Shown piece after piece: positions 19,633 to 31,272 of a DNA stretch of 64,000 bases. The translations under genes were made by a program, and so were the position numbers. Under the pieces are notes generated by a model. It was not told where the DNA came from and ran no database searches. It saw only the letters and a program-made list of their open reading frames with translations. Numbering within the stretch: position 1 is the first letter of the stretch; the number at the start of each line of letters is the position of its first letter. Source of the stretch: Mesorhabditis belari (taxonomy: Eukaryota; Nematoda; Chromadorea; Rhabditida; Rhabditidae); contig CAUEEP010000934.1 in NCBI GenBank assembly GCA_958450365.1, forward strand, positions 484,001-548,000, read 5' to 3'.

Positions 19633-20915
19633 ATGGCTGCTTTGGCTGCTTTTCAATTCTCACTTCTTCCCGATTTTCTCAAAAATTCAATTCTCTACTG
19701 TTTACCAATTGATGAATCAATTAAAATGTTAAATGTGACAAAGGAAACTCGAAAGAAAATTTTAAGCACTGGAATTTTGAAAGGGAAAAAGTTGAAAAAG
19801 ATTGGTCTTTTTATCGATTTGAGAAAAGAAGACGGAGCAACGGAGAGAGCGATCATAGCAATTAGAGATTCAGCTGCAATCAACAAAAATCACGCTCATT
19901 GTTTTGCATTTGGCGACATCGATTTGGTGATTCCAACAAAAAAGCCAACGCTACCCTCATGGAAATGTGTGCCAGGAGCGCAAAAAAGAGAGCAATTCAA
20001 AAGACCAGCACTTTCATTTATCGAATCGAATCCGCTGGGAGTTTATTTGCGAAAATTCGGAGCACAGAAACTCTAGATATTGAAATCGAGGATGATGAGG
20101 AGAATTGTCGTCCTCTTTGGATTTCAAAATATTTTCAAAATCTTTACTTTATCCGTTCCCTCTCACTGTCCATTAAGCCATTTTTAATGACAGCGAATTT
20201 CGTGTTTTCTCTCAATTTTTCTCTTTCCGAGAATCTTTTCCTAAAATTTCGAGATCAATCTCGTGAAATGCCCAAAAATTATCTAGAAAACTTTCTGAAA
20301 AAGCCGCAATACGATTGTCGACGACTTTTTCTACAAAAACCAGGAAAACTCTCGAAAATTTGGTCTCAATTAAACAATTTTTCTCTTGATCTTCTTTTTG
20401 TGGATGCTGGAAGATTGGAGGATTTGAATGGAGGATTGGATATAAATAGAGGATTGGATTTAAATGAAGGATTGGATATAAATGGAGGATTGAATTCAAA
20501 TGGAGGATTTTTTGAGTCATTACAATTTCTGTTGAGCAATGGGAATCCAGCCGATGGCCAAGTGATTGCACTTTATGGGCAAAAATCGAAAGATTGCGCT
20601 AGCCATCTTGAGAAGATCTTTATGGAAAATCTGGGAAGCGATTTCTTCGAGATTGCTGACAAAAAAGATCAATTGACAGAGTTTTTTGTGGAAAAATGTA
20701 AAATTGGAGAGAAAAACACGGATTTTTCGAGAATCTCTATCAAAAGTTTTGTTGAAAAGAGATTTTTTCAAAAACGAGTTAGCGATGAGAAAAATTTGAT
20801 GTATTTGGTGGGTGAATTGTCGAATTTCTCATATTTTGTCGCTTTCACAGCAGAGATTCCAATTGAACGAAGATTGAAAACTTTTAGGTCGATAAATATT
20901 CAATTGTTTTTTTGA
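19633..20915 (+). CDS. F-box-like protein gene, copy 1 (frameshifted)
   Basis: ATG at 19,633 opens a single-exon frame. The N-terminus (LLPDFLKNSILYCLPIDESI then LNVTKETRKKIL) has the spacing of an F-box, which would dock to a SKP1-type ubiquitin-ligase adaptor. The rest is not recognised. Around residues 260-290 there is a short GLDINxGLDLN-type repeat. In this copy, the run AATTCAAAAGACC has four A where copy 2 has five, so the frame closes after 147 codons (stop ending 20,076). The following 19,899-20,915 frame carries the remainder. The body downstream is otherwise open to a stop overlapping AATAAA (20,915-20,920), which may be the polyadenylation signal. Intact length would be roughly 427 aa. 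The break may be a real mutation or a homopolymer error. Confidence 0.6.
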
Positions 20916-21087
20916 ATAAACTTGCACTCATTTTCAAAATCATTACAAAGCACAAATAAAAGCTTTTTTTTAAGTGTTTTATTTCAAATAAACATATAAA
21001 CAAAAAGCACCATATAACACAAATAAAATAAATAGAAAAACACATAAATAAACACTTTATAGAAGACAAAAGTATTTTTAAAGAGTG

Positions 21088-21975
21088 CCCCAAAAGTTCT
21101 GGCATAACTTTTTGTAAAAACAACTAGCAAATATCTAACTTATTTTAAGAATGTTAAGGATTATATAGAGATTTAAAGCCCGGAAACTTGGCTACATTTA
21201 CATACCAAAAGCTTTGGAATTCGAGTCACACAACTCATGTGACAAACTTTTGAGTGTGGGCACTACTCGGTCTCTTTCCAGCACGCTGCCATTTTTGACG
21301 ATTTTCCTTGTAAAAAAATTATTTAAAAGAGCTTTTTGTTGTTTATTTCATTAAAATATAACATTTAACATCATTTAATAATAATCGCCGTTCCGACGAT
21401 CCGACTGTTCCCTAGTAAGCAGAAATTAACTGAAGCCACCATAAATAAAGGTACCTTACACAATTGCTCCTTACCCCAGAACGTCCAAAATACCTTGATG
21501 GCCTTCTTGTTCCATGCGGTGAATTTGTTGCACGTGTCTAGCTTTAGGAAAGTCGTTTCTAAATGAAGATTTCTAATTTAATGAAAAAATCTACTCACTA
21601 AACTTCGTAGCATCAATTGGAGCCGGCCATTGTTTTACACCGAAAGCCAACTTGAATTAAAACTATTAGTACAATTTCTTTAACTAAAGCTCAATCTCTT
21701 CTCGGCATTTGGCTGGAATGTGCCAGTGAGCTTTTCGACAAACAACAAGCGTTTGATCGCGTTGTAAACAAGTTGTTTGCGTATCATCAATCGCTTAGAG
21801 ATATCCATCACCAGAACGCCACGCTTGTGTAGGTCGATGATCGCATCTCGGTACACTGCCATCTTGGCTTTGCTAAAGAGAAATTTCTGGAGAAAATATA
21901 GTAAGTAAATAGTTAAATAAATTGTAAGCAAAAATCTACCGTATCAAAGATAGCCCCAGTCCCCGTAATTCTGGA
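21088..21975 (-). mobile_element. Degenerate Tc1/mariner-like transposon relic
   Basis: The left end (AGTGCCCCAAAAGTTCTGGC) and left arm resemble the foldback MITE at 660-1061 (AACTTTTTG, ATATCTAACTTATTTTAAGA, TTGGCTACATTTA). On the minus strand at about 21,685-21,862, a frame from ATG reads MAVYRDAIIDLHKRGVLVMD, then ISKRLMIRKQLVYNAIKRL, a helix-turn-helix like the N-terminus of Tc1/mariner transposases. No catalytic domain follows. The right edge may be GGACAACCCTAT near 21,972. Confidence 0.5.
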
Positions 21976-22274
21976 CAACCCTATCTAAGTCCTTTTAATC
22001 TAATAGGCTGTATATTAACACATTCACGACGAGACCGTTTTGAAAGTCAGTTCACTCGTTCAAAGAGCAGATGCTTTATCCACAAAAGATCCCACATACA
22101 AAAACAATCTAAGAAAATATTTGACATATAGCACAAGCATATTAACAGAAAAAACACAAAATAACATGAGCAGAAATGAAGAATTCACAATCTGAAATAT
22201 TAATCACTAGATACATTAAGTGTCATCTAGCAGTGCAAAACATATCACAAAATAGAAAACAAAAATGGGCGAAT

Positions 22275-23934
22275 TCACAGAAAGTTGGATTTAATTTGCT
22301 CGCGAGCATGCTGAGCACGGCGTTCGGCGGCTCTCTTCTCCTCATTTTCACGTTGCAACACTTCGCGGAGCATCTTCTCAAGGGCTTTCTTGCGGGTGCT
22401 CTCGATGATTTGCGCGTTGACTCCATGCAAAGCCACCTAAAACTTTGAAGTTAGCAAAGGCAATAAATCGAGTTTAGAAACAAATGAAATGCACCTTTCC
22501 AGGAAGAGCAGCAGTGACAGCTTGAAACTGATCAGACTGGTCCTCTTTGGCGCGAATGTCACGGCTCCGGCGATTCTTCAACATTGCAGGTGGAGGTTGA
22601 TCAAGACGCAGCTCTTGCCAGCCCCTTAAAAAATAATGTAAGACGACAAATTGCACGAGAACCTACGCTTTCATTGGTGACTGATCCACAATAAGCACTT
22701 CACAGTCCTTGGCAGGCGAAAGTTCCCCAGAGGTAACCAAGCGGTCATATTCGACAATAGGGAGACCCTAAATGAAAAGACTATGTTGGCAAATCATTAA
22801 AATCCAACCTTCTTGAGCTTGTGGATGAATTGACACTTTGGACCGTATGGACACCATCCGAATTGAGAGAACTTGTCGCACAGCTGGGTCTTATACTTCG
22901 GATGAGCTTTTCCTTTTGGTTGAGCGGGAAGTCGGAGCTCTTGTTCCCCGTGAGCGAATCGACACGCATCCCCATACGAGCATTTACCGTTTCGTCGATA
23001 TGCATCACATAGGGCCGTCTTGAAAGCCTCTTCTTTCCTAAATAACAGCAGTCATGACACTTACCTCTAACAGACTCAACCTTTTCTTCCTGAGTGCCTC
23101 TTCTCGCTCCTCATCCGTTAGCACCTGTTGATCGCTCGTTTGAGGGAGCGGCTGAAGAGGTGGCTGCTGAACTCATAAAGTTAGTTAAAAGTTCGAGCAA
23201 CAAACCCCTGGAATGTGCCCTCCGAGAACCGTTTCCTCGTGAGCAGCTTCGACATGTCTTGGCATCTCCATGTTGACAGTCCTTGGAAAGCTCACATTGT
23301 AGTCGGCAAAGTTTGTGATCGGAAAGCAAGGAAGTTGTGGTCGCATCACGGGAATCTAAACAAACAAGTAAAATAGAATGGTTGTTAATTCTTGCGCTTC
23401 GGGAAAGCACAAAGAAAAGTATAAACTTACTCCAGGCATAAGTCCACCATCGACCGTTTCTTCGAGCGCTTCGGGAAGATGCTCCACGTCTTGGAAAGTA
23501 TTGTAGCCGACATTCGATAACATCCTGGCATTCAGCGGTGACGAAACTCCCATTTCATGGAGTGAAGATGGCAAAATTGAGCTTGGAGTGATCGTCTTCA
23601 TTGTAGGAGAAGGAAAAGCTAAGGTAAAACATTATTCACAAATAAAGTTCCATGTTTCTTTAGATTATTGCTACCTTAACTGGCATCACTTACTATTTCA
23701 AATGCACAATAACTTATAACGCACGCGTTCTGAAAGTTTATGCGCTAAAACATGCGCAATTTCTTGAAGCTTCCACGCAGTGCCACTCATTATTTCAAAG
23801 TCAAAATGTTAAAACCAACCATTTTGAACGCAGCCACTCAAGTTGAAGAAAGGATTCATCTGCCTGAAAGTGCTCGCAAAGTCTTGCGCATGAAGATTCC
23901 CATAGGGGTGTGTATCCATCGGAGAATGCGACAT
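22275..23934 (-). CDS. OMA-1/OMA-2-like tandem CCCH zinc-finger protein, copy 1
   Basis: Eight exons (high to low: 23820-23934, 23431-23618, 23206-23355, 23081-23166, 22809-23037, 22667-22767, 22495-22624, 22275-22436) join in phase to 386 aa, close to the roughly 400 aa of C. elegans OMA proteins. Finger 1 is [20 protein letters not shown] (about residues 190-209), finger 2 [20 protein letters not shown] (about 233-252). Both are C-x8-C-x5-C-x3-H, each preceded by a KT-x-LC lead-in, with a 23-residue linker that ends HPKYKTQL. After finger 2 comes [14 protein letters not shown], as in OMA relatives. The C-terminal exon is a charged helix ([20 protein letters not shown]). Known OMA proteins bind 3' UTRs in oocytes and control maturation and maternal mRNA translation in the cytoplasm. 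The ATG at 23,934 follows a TTTATTTAG acceptor, possibly a trans-splice site. Some introns use GTTGG/GTTGAG donors. Confidence 0.9.
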
Positions 23935-24466
23935 CGCGGTCCTCGTTGCAACTTCTCGCCTAAATAAAGAAATGAATTGTTGCTAAAGAAATGTTTGACA
24001 AAATACAACTGCAAAGTGAAAAATTGATGTGAAACTGGGTAGGAGAGGGTAGATTCAAAGAATTCGGGTCAACCTTTGATGACACAAGCTTATGGGTCGA
24101 TCCACCAGCTAATGAATGACTCAATGTTAAAAGGAAACGCTCCAGTTTCTGATTTGTTTAAATTTTAAAACTTTCGGTGTACAATAAGCGAAATGTTCCA
24201 TAGTGCCAAAATTCAAGAAAGAGAGAATGAATTCTAGATTGAAGCGAAACCGTATTTATGTAATTTTTAATCAGACAAAATGATTCAGGCTATGAACTGA
24301 GTATCTAATTTTAATTTAATTCTTGTAACGACACTTGATTATTTCCACTTCACTCAACTTTCGTTGCACACTCTTTTTTTGCTAAATTGCTCTCAATCTT
24401 TTTATTGTCGTGACATTCAACTCTTCAAATCAAAGTGTATTTTCAAAATGAATGCAATCCAAATAT

Positions 24467-24859
24467 TTATTGCACACTTTGAGCGGAACAATGTGATACT
24501 ACGAGAACGATAATGGAAGAAATGTGGCAAAAATGTACCCGTATCACAGCAAAAAGAGAGTCATTTCTCCTAGTAGTGTCAGAAAACAAAAAAGGATAGC
24601 AAATTTGAGCAAGAGAACGAACAAATTGATGAGCTACAAAGAAAGCTATGATTTTCTCACTGAATGCACTCATTGAGGAAGCCTGAAGAATTTGAGGTAG
24701 ACGTATTGTCGAGTTGCTTGAAAAACTTGAATTTTGATAACCAATAAAACTTCTGACTAGGGCTGTTATTTCTATGAATATTATTCTAATTAATCCATAA
24801 TGCCAGCACAAAGTCTCTATGGTCAAAAAAACTGTGGTGGTGACCATGGCGGCACCCAC
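24467..24859 (-). CDS. Hypothetical hydrophobic protein
   Basis: A 130-codon frame with two or three hydrophobic stretches (LTIETLCWHYGLIRIIFIEI; IIAFFVAHQFVRSLAQ; SSIIVLVVSH). No family is recognised. In duplicate copy 2 the start region and the tail are shifted by A-run length differences (A7 to A8 near 24,825; A6 to A5 near 24,590), which argues against strong constraint or points to homopolymer errors. It could be a membrane-protein fragment or a chance frame. Confidence 0.25.
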   Translation of the reverse strand: MGAAMVTTTVFLTIETLCWHYGLIRIIFIEITALVRSFIGYQNSSFSSNSTIRLPQILQASSMSAFSEKIIAFFVAHQFVRSLAQICYPFLFSDTTRRNDSLFAVIRVHFCHISSIIVLVVSHCSAQSVQ

Positions 24860-25109
24860 AAATTCATGATATGCATTTCGGATACGGTAATTTTAGCGCA
24901 AAATAGAAAATAAGTGATACCGCGAATAAAAGACCGGATTGTCGCAAAAAAATTTAATTTTGCTCTTTTTCTCTTTCGGATTACGATAATTTACCCACGT
25001 TATAGTGCGCCATAACACAGAAACCACATTTTTATCTTCAAAAGGCTATAACTTATAGCCTTAGTTCCAGCGATCGATTGGTTTCTTTGGTTTTGCAGTC
25101 AAATAAGTC

Positions 25110-25300
25110 GGTTAAGGCAGAGCTCGCGCATATAGTTGTTGAAGTCGACTGTCGTAATGTGGTTCATCTCGAGTTCAACTTCGCCAAATCAGACACTCGT
25201 TAGTTGTTGGGACCACAGGTGAATAAAACGTACGGACATGAGAAACGGTAAACGTGAGCCTTCAAACCAAGTTCCTGTACGGATTCCAATATTCGTTCGA
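25110..25300 (-). pseudogene. Merlin transposase relic (internal fragment)
   Basis: The minus strand reads GTWFEGSRLPFLMSVRFIHL, a stop/frame disturbance, then LEMNHITTVDFNNYMRELC. These match the second relic's IPFLTILRFIYGW and LKMNHNTAVDFNNYMRVLC position by position. Diverged and interrupted. Confidence 0.65.
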
Positions 25301-26249
25301 CACATTGCTTTGCGACATCGTCACTTCAAGTCCTTGGAGAGAGCCATTGCATGTCCGTTTGAGCAGTTCCGTTGTTGATGTAGAATCCGTTTTGATTTAA
25401 GAAATCCGATTGCGTCGTTTTCGTTTTGCATAGCGAATGCGACAATGTTGGAATAAAAATGAGTTTAATATTGGTTTCTTTTTATGGTGCCACTTTTAAA
25501 TGTGTAAATTTACATGCATGGTAATTTTGATCCTCATAACGGAGATGAGAAATGAGAAATGAGAAGAGATTAAAAGCACCCATTTTGCAAACAAATTTTA
25601 GATCTCCTTTCTGAGCGCGCGTCATTAGAATCAAAAATATGCAGTGGTGGCCTAGTGGATAGTGAGAAATCCTACTGAAACTATTCTTTTTTGCCACTTG
25701 GGTTCAAATCCTTTTTGCAAAAAAGTTTTTTCAAATAGTTTTCCATAAAAGAAAATTACTTTAAATTCATTTCCAAATGGTATTTTTAATTATATTTTAA
25801 AGTTTTAGGAGTACAAAGCCGCGAGATCTTGTCTTGTCTTGTCGCGAAGTCGTAACCCTATCTATTTTTTATCTAATCTATCCACTTTTTATATCTTTTG
25901 ATATCATTTGTGAACCTCATAGAATCAGATAAAAAGTGGATAGATTTAGAGAAAAGAAAGGGGAGACGTTTTAGAAAACGAATTATTTAAGGAAAGAAGA
26001 CACGGTACTTTTCCGTTATACATCCGCAAAAATAACCCCTGATCATTTTAATAATCAAAATAAGATCAATGAGGAATCTATGCAAGCAAATTCAATTGTT
26101 CAAGCAATTCAACATCCATTCGTAGAAATCGTCCTTTTCCACTTCTTGTCAGACCATGAATTCAGCTTTCAGAAGATATATGGTGTTCGGGGGTAACTCC
26201 CACGTTTACACACCGAAAAAAGGATGGGGTTTTTGCGGGAGGGTTGATA

Positions 26250-26672
26250 TTATTCTGGCCGGTACTGTAGCTCGATAGGAAATGACGTGCCGTGCCCCGA
26301 TGCTTCTTGTTTCTCCATTTTGCAGATCCCCATAGATGTTCGATTGTCTCGGCAAAATCTTCCAAATATCCACACTTGCGGTAAGATGCGGTCCACATTC
26401 GCCTTCCGCTTCGAGAAGAGAGACTCGTCCACTTCGACGATTCGATTGTGTTCTCCAATCTTTCCGCTCGGCTTGTTCACCAGATATTCCACGCAAAGAA
26501 CCCTCATGTAGTTGTTGAAGTCAACTGCGGTGTTGTGATTCATCTTCAATTCTTTCGCACAATAGTCGATCGAGGCCCACTGTTGAGTCCATCCATAGAT
26601 GAATCGTAGGATTGTGAGAAACGGAATTTTGGTGCCCTCCATCCATGACGCAGGCCGATCGCTGTCCGACAT
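26250..26672 (-). pseudogene. Merlin (ISXO2/IS1595-like DDE) transposase fragment
   Basis: A 140-codon frame from an in-frame ATG. ASWMEGTKIPFLTILRFIYG and KMNHNTAVDFNNYMR are followed by IVEVDESLFSKRKANVDRI and LPQVWIFG. The DES-x-F-x-KRK and QVWIFG motifs surround the first catalytic Asp of Merlin transposases. The frame then degenerates and the other catalytic residues are missing. Just upstream, minus-strand NPRCKK looks like the end of the zinc ribbon. Non-autonomous relic, repeated at 39,344-39,766. Confidence 0.8.
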
Positions 26673-26935
26673 GTTTTGTCACTTTTTACATCGGGGATTC
26701 TGATTGAGCGATAGCTTCATAACGTGATGGTTGGCGCATGTGCGAGTAGTAAGCAAGATGCGGCGTTGTTGAAAGAACGAGAATTCATCGGCCTCGGTAG
26801 TCGGTAACCAAAACATAAATCCACCGTGCCGTCAGGAAATGGCAAAAGAATGAATTTTCTGTGATTTTCCTTGCTCATTTTCATGAAAGGGTGCAAATTT
26901 GGCGGATAAATAACGGAAAAGAACTCTAAGGACAC

Positions 26936-27910
26936 AATGAAGACACTCTAACAGCAACCCATTACACTATCCCATTTCTTGGCATTTCTAAATCGTAACC
27001 TGACCTGGCCTTTAGACCATAGAATCGATTTACCGTGACCAGACCTGTACTAAGTACGAACAAGCACTAAAATCATAGAATTTCATTAGCAAGTCGACTC
27101 TGAAATCCTCCGGGTCCGTCTCCGATTGCACAACCCACCTTCTTGGCACTTCCCTATTTTATTTCCATTCTCAAATGCCATATCCATTATCAAACGAAAT
27201 CCCCTTTCACATTCATCATTTTTCAGCTAAAAGAATTTCCAAATCAAAAAAGAATCCCAAGAATAAAAGAATAGTGAAAATTCGCGAAGAAATGACGAGG
27301 AATTTGGATCGAATTTCACTCCCTCATATATAAGAAGATCCACTTTTAGATTTCTCTGTCCTCATTTCGTTTTTCCTAAATGATTTAGAGCTTTACTCAA
27401 TCAGAGCTTAGAGCTTTCATATCCTCAAACACTTTACTATTTTGCATAAATTATAAACAGAATATTATAAATTTGATATGTGATTTTCAATTTTTTTTAA
27501 ACTTTTCGAATTCCCGTAGGCTTTGAATGACTGATTTGACTTTATAACCGCTATTTTTTCTCATTTTGACGTAACCCTCAAATCACAGAAATCACAGAAA
27601 AGAGTTACAAAAAGTGTACTTTGTTTTGAGCTCAAAAATAGAAATTTCTCGAATTTTTAAAGATAATTGGGCCTGGAAAAGATTTCTAAAGCTAATTAGG
27701 CCTGTGAGCTTGAAAAAGTCGCTTTTAAACTTATTAGAAAAAGAAATTGAACGTTCTATGAACACTCGAATTAGGGCAATTTTAATTTCATCAAAAATTA
27801 AGGGAATTTTCGTTTCATTTATAGAAAAAGATTTCAAATGAGATTCAATTAAGAACTAGATAATTTCACTTACTACTGTAACAAATTTGGCCTTTGTAAT
27901 GCTTAAACCT
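26936..27910. other. Unassigned interval in duplication copy 1
   Basis: AT-rich. An open frame of about 75 codons on each strand overlaps at 27,592-27,841. The plus frame starts with GTG and neither strand shows a domain or splice context. I see no supportable gene. Confidence 0.3.
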
Positions 27911-27914
27911 GTAA

Positions 27915-27995
27915 ATGCACCCTAGTGCATTGAATTCTTCATTTTTCTTGCAGCAACGATTGATGTCGTGAGAAAATGAAGAATTCAGAGCGCCA
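27915..27995. repeat. Small hairpin of the GTGCACTGAATTCTTCATTTT family
   Basis: TGAATTCTTCATTTT and AAAATGAAGAATTCA face each other across about 30 bp. Related hairpins occur at 40,998-41,075, 45,221-45,284, 49,856-49,945, 54,890-55,085 and 60,680-60,775. Confidence 0.7.
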
Positions 27996-28012
27996 GGTTT
28001 TTTTACTTGCGA

Positions 28013-29705
28013 CCTTTTTCCAAGAAAATCCTGGCTTGGCGCTTTAAAGCGCGGTAAAACTACCATAGCCCTCCTAATTTGCGCGAAATTTCATTTACTT
28101 TCGTTCTTGTTCATTTCATTTTATTCTTTTAGCATTCTTCTGATGTGGACGCGTTTGTTTTTGCGGGAAACAAAGAAGATAAAGCGAAGTTACGTTTTTA
28201 ACGGCATTTTCGGTACTAATGCACCTATAGGGGCCACTTTTTTTGCTCGAAAACCACTTTATTAGAGGTTTTTGACTGCGCCGATTCCAAATTTGATAAA
28301 ATTTTTATAAGTTTTTAATTGAGCTCCTAGTTTTTAGAATAAACGAGTATGTCTACTGGCATTGGCGCTGCTATCCAAGTTTTTCATTTTTCACGTACAG
28401 CAACCCTATATCGTATTCTCTCTAATAGTAGTGCACCCCACCGAGCCGATTTGATGATACGGTTATTTTACGGTTTCTAAGTTTTCGCAGAAGCTCAACA
28501 CTCTAATTTCCCACTAGATCTCATCGTCAGCTACACTTTCCGACCCCACATCGATAGGTTCTGATAAGCACTTTTCGAGATTTCGAGCAATTTAGGCAAC
28601 GCTCAGTGCCTAAATTACACTGTGCACTACTATTAGAGAGAATACGGTAATTATAAAATTGACTTCATTAAAATCTCAAGTAACAAAGATAACTAGAATC
28701 GAAATGTAAAATAACGATGATAACTTTTGGATGCACGGGTAAAGCTGGTGCACATTGTGCCAAAAATTGTCCTAAGCTTACAAGTTTAAGCACATTATGC
28801 CTACATGTGCAAACAAAATTCAATTAAAAACCTATAAAAATCTTCTACAAATTTGGAATTGGCGCAGTCAAAAACCTCTAATAAAGTGGTTTTAAAGTAA
28901 AAAAAAAAGTGGCCGCCCATAGGTGCATTAGTGCCGCATTTTCTGTGGCGGAAGCTTTGTTTGTAGAGTTTTTTTAGATCCACTCGCTTTCCGACGATCT
29001 GCTCCACGCATTTGATGCCAACTAATGTCGAGTTAAGTGGTTTTTATCATTTTCTATAGCGGAAGCTTTGTTTTTTGTGACTTTTTGATTGAAAAAACGC
29101 AAAAGAATAAAATGAAATGAAGAAAAATGAAATTTGGCGCAAAAACGCAAAGCTTCCGTCATAGAAAATGATAAAAACCACTTAATTTAGCATTAGTTGG
29201 CATTCATTTTATTCTTTTTGCGTTTTTTTCAATGTGTCAATGTTTTCTCAACTAAAAAGCCACAAAAACAAAGCTTCTGCCAAAGAAAATGATAAAAACC
29301 ACTTAACTTAACATTAGTTGGCATCAAATGCGTGAAGCAGCTCGTCGGAAAGCGAGTGGATCTAAAAAACTCTACAAACAAAGCTTCCGCCATAGAAAAT
29401 GATAAAAACCACTTAACTTAACATTAGTTGGCACCAAATGCGTGAAGCAGATCGTCGGAAAGCGAGTGGATCTAAAAAACTCTATAAACAAAGCTTCCGC
29501 CACAGAAAATGCTGTTAAAAATGTAACTTAGCTTTATCCTCTTGTTTTCTTGCAAAAACAAACGCGACCACATCAGAAAAATGCAAAAAGAATAAAATTA
29601 AATGAAGAAAAATGAAAAAAAAGAAATTTCGCGCAAATTAGGAGGTACGGTAGTTTTACCACGCTTTAAAGCGCCAAGCCAGGATTTTCTCGGAAAAAGG
29701 TGGCA
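28013..29705. mobile_element. Large foldback element (about 1.7 kb) with a nested MITE
   Basis: The left arm (CCAAGAAAATCCTGGCTTGG, then CGCTTTAAAGCG, GGTAAAACTACC, CTCCTAATTTGCGCGAAATT) is mirrored by the right arm at 29,600-29,700. A second inverted pair links 28,250-28,330 (ACCACTTTATTAGAGGTTTT) to 28,810-28,900. Internal blocks GGCGGAAGCTTTGTTTGTAG and ACTTAACATTAGTTGGCA recur in both orientations. A MITE of the ACCGTATTCTCTC family is inserted at 28,412-28,649. No transposase ORF. Confidence 0.7.
28412..28649. mobile_element. ACCGTATTCTCTC-family MITE (238 bp)
   Basis: CGTATTCTCTCTAATAGTAG plus TGCACC on the left and GTGCACTACTATTAGAGAGA plus ATACGGTA on the right. Interior as in the 18,261 copy, including a GCCTAAATT/AATTTAGGC pair. 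Inserted in the foldback element. Confidence 0.85.
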
Positions 29706-29896
29706 AGTGTTTTTTTGCAAGTGAGCTCAAGGACATCTATTTTCACTTCAATTTCAAAGGTCAAAGTCTTGAATTGATTCTTGTTTGTGGAATGGACGAA
29801 TTCCGAATGTTTCTCTCTTTTTCCATCAAAAGATATCTGAAATTGCCCTATTAAAAGCAGCGAAAGAAAAAGAAGAAAGAATTGAGACGTCATCAT
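29666..29896 (-). CDS. Putative small secreted protein, copy 1
   Basis: 76 codons from ATG-ATG. A clear signal-peptide-like start (MMTSQFFLLFLSLLLIGQFQ) is followed by a polar, lysine-rich region with one Cys (LELTCKK). The last 15 or so codons run into the right arm of the foldback element (ENPGLAL), so the natural 3' end may have been replaced. It is conserved in copy 2 with one substitution (EIE to ETE). No family recognised. It could be chance. Confidence 0.35.
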   Translation of the reverse strand: MMTSQFFLLFLSLLLIGQFQISFDGKREKHSEFVHSTNKNQFKTLTFEIEVKIDVLELTCKKTLATFFRENPGLAL

Positions 29897-30153
29897 TTCG
29901 CATTTTTCCTTTTTTTATCCTCAATTTTGATGAATCTTTGCTTTTTCTATCTTCATAACATTAATACTTTAATGTTTAGAGTTAAATATAATCGATTGTC
30001 GAATAGATCAATTGCCAAAAATCAAATTTAATTTAAGTGGACTATATTGGGTTTCGGAGAATGAAATGACGACGAACATTAAAGAAACTTTTTCCACGTA
30101 TAAAGCCTTCTTTAAATAAACGTTTTGTTGGATCGAAAGGCTTCACTATTAAA

Positions 30154-30252
30154 ATGACTTTTGAGAGATTCTCTATTGCTTTTCTTTTGCATTGTTTATC
30201 GGTTTATCCACTCGCAAACAAAGCTAATCAAAAGGGTCACCGATTCGTTTGA
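30154..30252 (+). CDS. Possible 32-aa secreted peptide or first exon, copy 1
   Basis: ATG followed by MTFERFSIAFLLHCLSVYPL, then ANKANQKGHRFV and TGA. The start is signal-peptide-like. A GGGTCACC near the end could be a splice donor (AAAGG-GTCACC), so this may be a first exon, but no second exon was found. Present in copy 2 at 43,146 with Ser to Pro at residue 7. Confidence 0.25.
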   Translation: MTFERFSIAFLLHCLSVYPLANKANQKGHRFV

Positions 30253-30845
30253 ATTTCATCGTTTGAACAGTTTCTTCGACATAAACCTTTTTTAGTGTCT
30301 ACATAAGAAAGATAGAATACACTCAATTGCATAAGTTGCCAAATTTTCAGGAAAATCCCTTCAAGATTTTTCTTTAGATGACAGTTTATAGATTGCTTTT
30401 TGTTGAGCTGAGCGGCTTGAGGTCTCTTTTAAATGTCATTTTGTAGAGAATTAGTTAACATTTTTTGCTAGCTTTTTTAGTTCCTAGAAACTGGATGAAA
30501 TTCTGCGCCTGCTCATATAAAAATGATTTTGGCTAGTTATCTAAGTAAAACTGGCTAGTTATCTAAGTCAAACAAGACTAAACTTTCAGAAATTAGTAGC
30601 GTTTTCTGCTCATCTTTTCTTTTTTACTCACCTTTTCTTTTCTATTCATAGTTTCTTTTCTACTCATCTCATTCCTATCTTTCATAGGAATAACATTACT
30701 GTTGTATTAGAAAAAACAGAATTACATCTAGTTTCTAAAAATCCAAAAAAAAGCTAGCAAAAAAATGTTAAAATTGAAAGAGTTATTCAAGATTATAAAG
30801 ATTGTAAATCAAGGGGGTAAATCTAGCGAATTTCGATAGATTTCC
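30253..30845. other. Unassigned AT-rich interval
   Basis: Contains short direct repeats CTGGCTAGTTATCTAAGT (two in copy 1, four in the duplicate near 43,540) and CTTTTCTTTTTTACTCA-type repeats. No gene seen. Confidence 0.3.
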
Positions 30846-30849
30846 ATAG

Positions 30850-31272
30850 ATCTATCATTTCACTAGATCTATGATTTCACTAGATCTATGATTTCACTAG
30901 ATCTATGATTTCACTAGATCTATGATTTCACTAGATCTATCATTTCACTAGATCTATGATTTCACTAGATCTATGATTTCACTAGATCTATGATTTCACT
31001 AGATCTATGATTTCACTAGATCTATGATTTCACTAGATCTATCATTTCACTAGATCTATGATTTCACTAGATCTATGATTTCACTAGATCTATGATTTCA
31101 CTAGATCTATGATTTCACTAGATCTATGATTTCACTAGATCTATCATTTCACTAGATCTATCATTTCACTAGATCTATCATTTCACTAGATCTATCATTT
31201 CACTAGATCTATCGTTTCACTAGATCTATCGTTTCACTAGATCTATCGTTTCACTAGATCTATCGTTTCATC
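30850..31272. repeat. 17-bp minisatellite at the duplication junction
   Basis: About 25 units of ATTTCACTAGATCTATG, with ATC and GTT variants (CTATCATTTCACTAGATCTA, CTATCGTTTCACTAGATCTA). It ends copy 1 and directly abuts copy 2. A shorter array of about eight units ends copy 2 at 43,897-44,036. The unit shares AGATCTAT with the left edge of copy 1 (18,193-18,200). Confidence 0.95.

Larger units (their letters stand above)
18198..31272. repeat. Segmental duplication, copy 1 (about 13.1 kb)
   Basis: The sequence from TATAAAAAATCGATAGTGTA to the end of the 17-bp minisatellite recurs directly downstream from 31,280 in the same orientation and order. Differences are few: single substitutions, homopolymer length changes, a 24-bp indel near 18,575, a short replaced patch near 21,270, a unit of about 102 bp extra in the foldback element near 29,400, and a longer minisatellite. 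It contains the F-box-like and OMA-like genes and transposon relics. Confidence 0.95.

Noticed and set aside
21088..21975. Full transposon with matched terminal inverted repeats
   Set aside because: The proposed ends (AGTGCCCCAAAAGTTCTGG and the complement of GGACAACCCTAT) match only weakly, so borders are uncertain and the call was kept as a relic.
22176..23410. Several other 60-99-codon frames over the OMA-like gene on both strands
   Set aside because: They are out-of-frame shadows of the eight-exon minus-strand gene, whose spliced frame carries the zinc fingers.
27592..27841. Overlapping frames of about 75-84 codons on both strands (also 40,665-40,923)
   Set aside because: Both strands are open at once, the plus frame lacks an ATG, and differences between duplicates change amino acids freely. 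No domain or signal.
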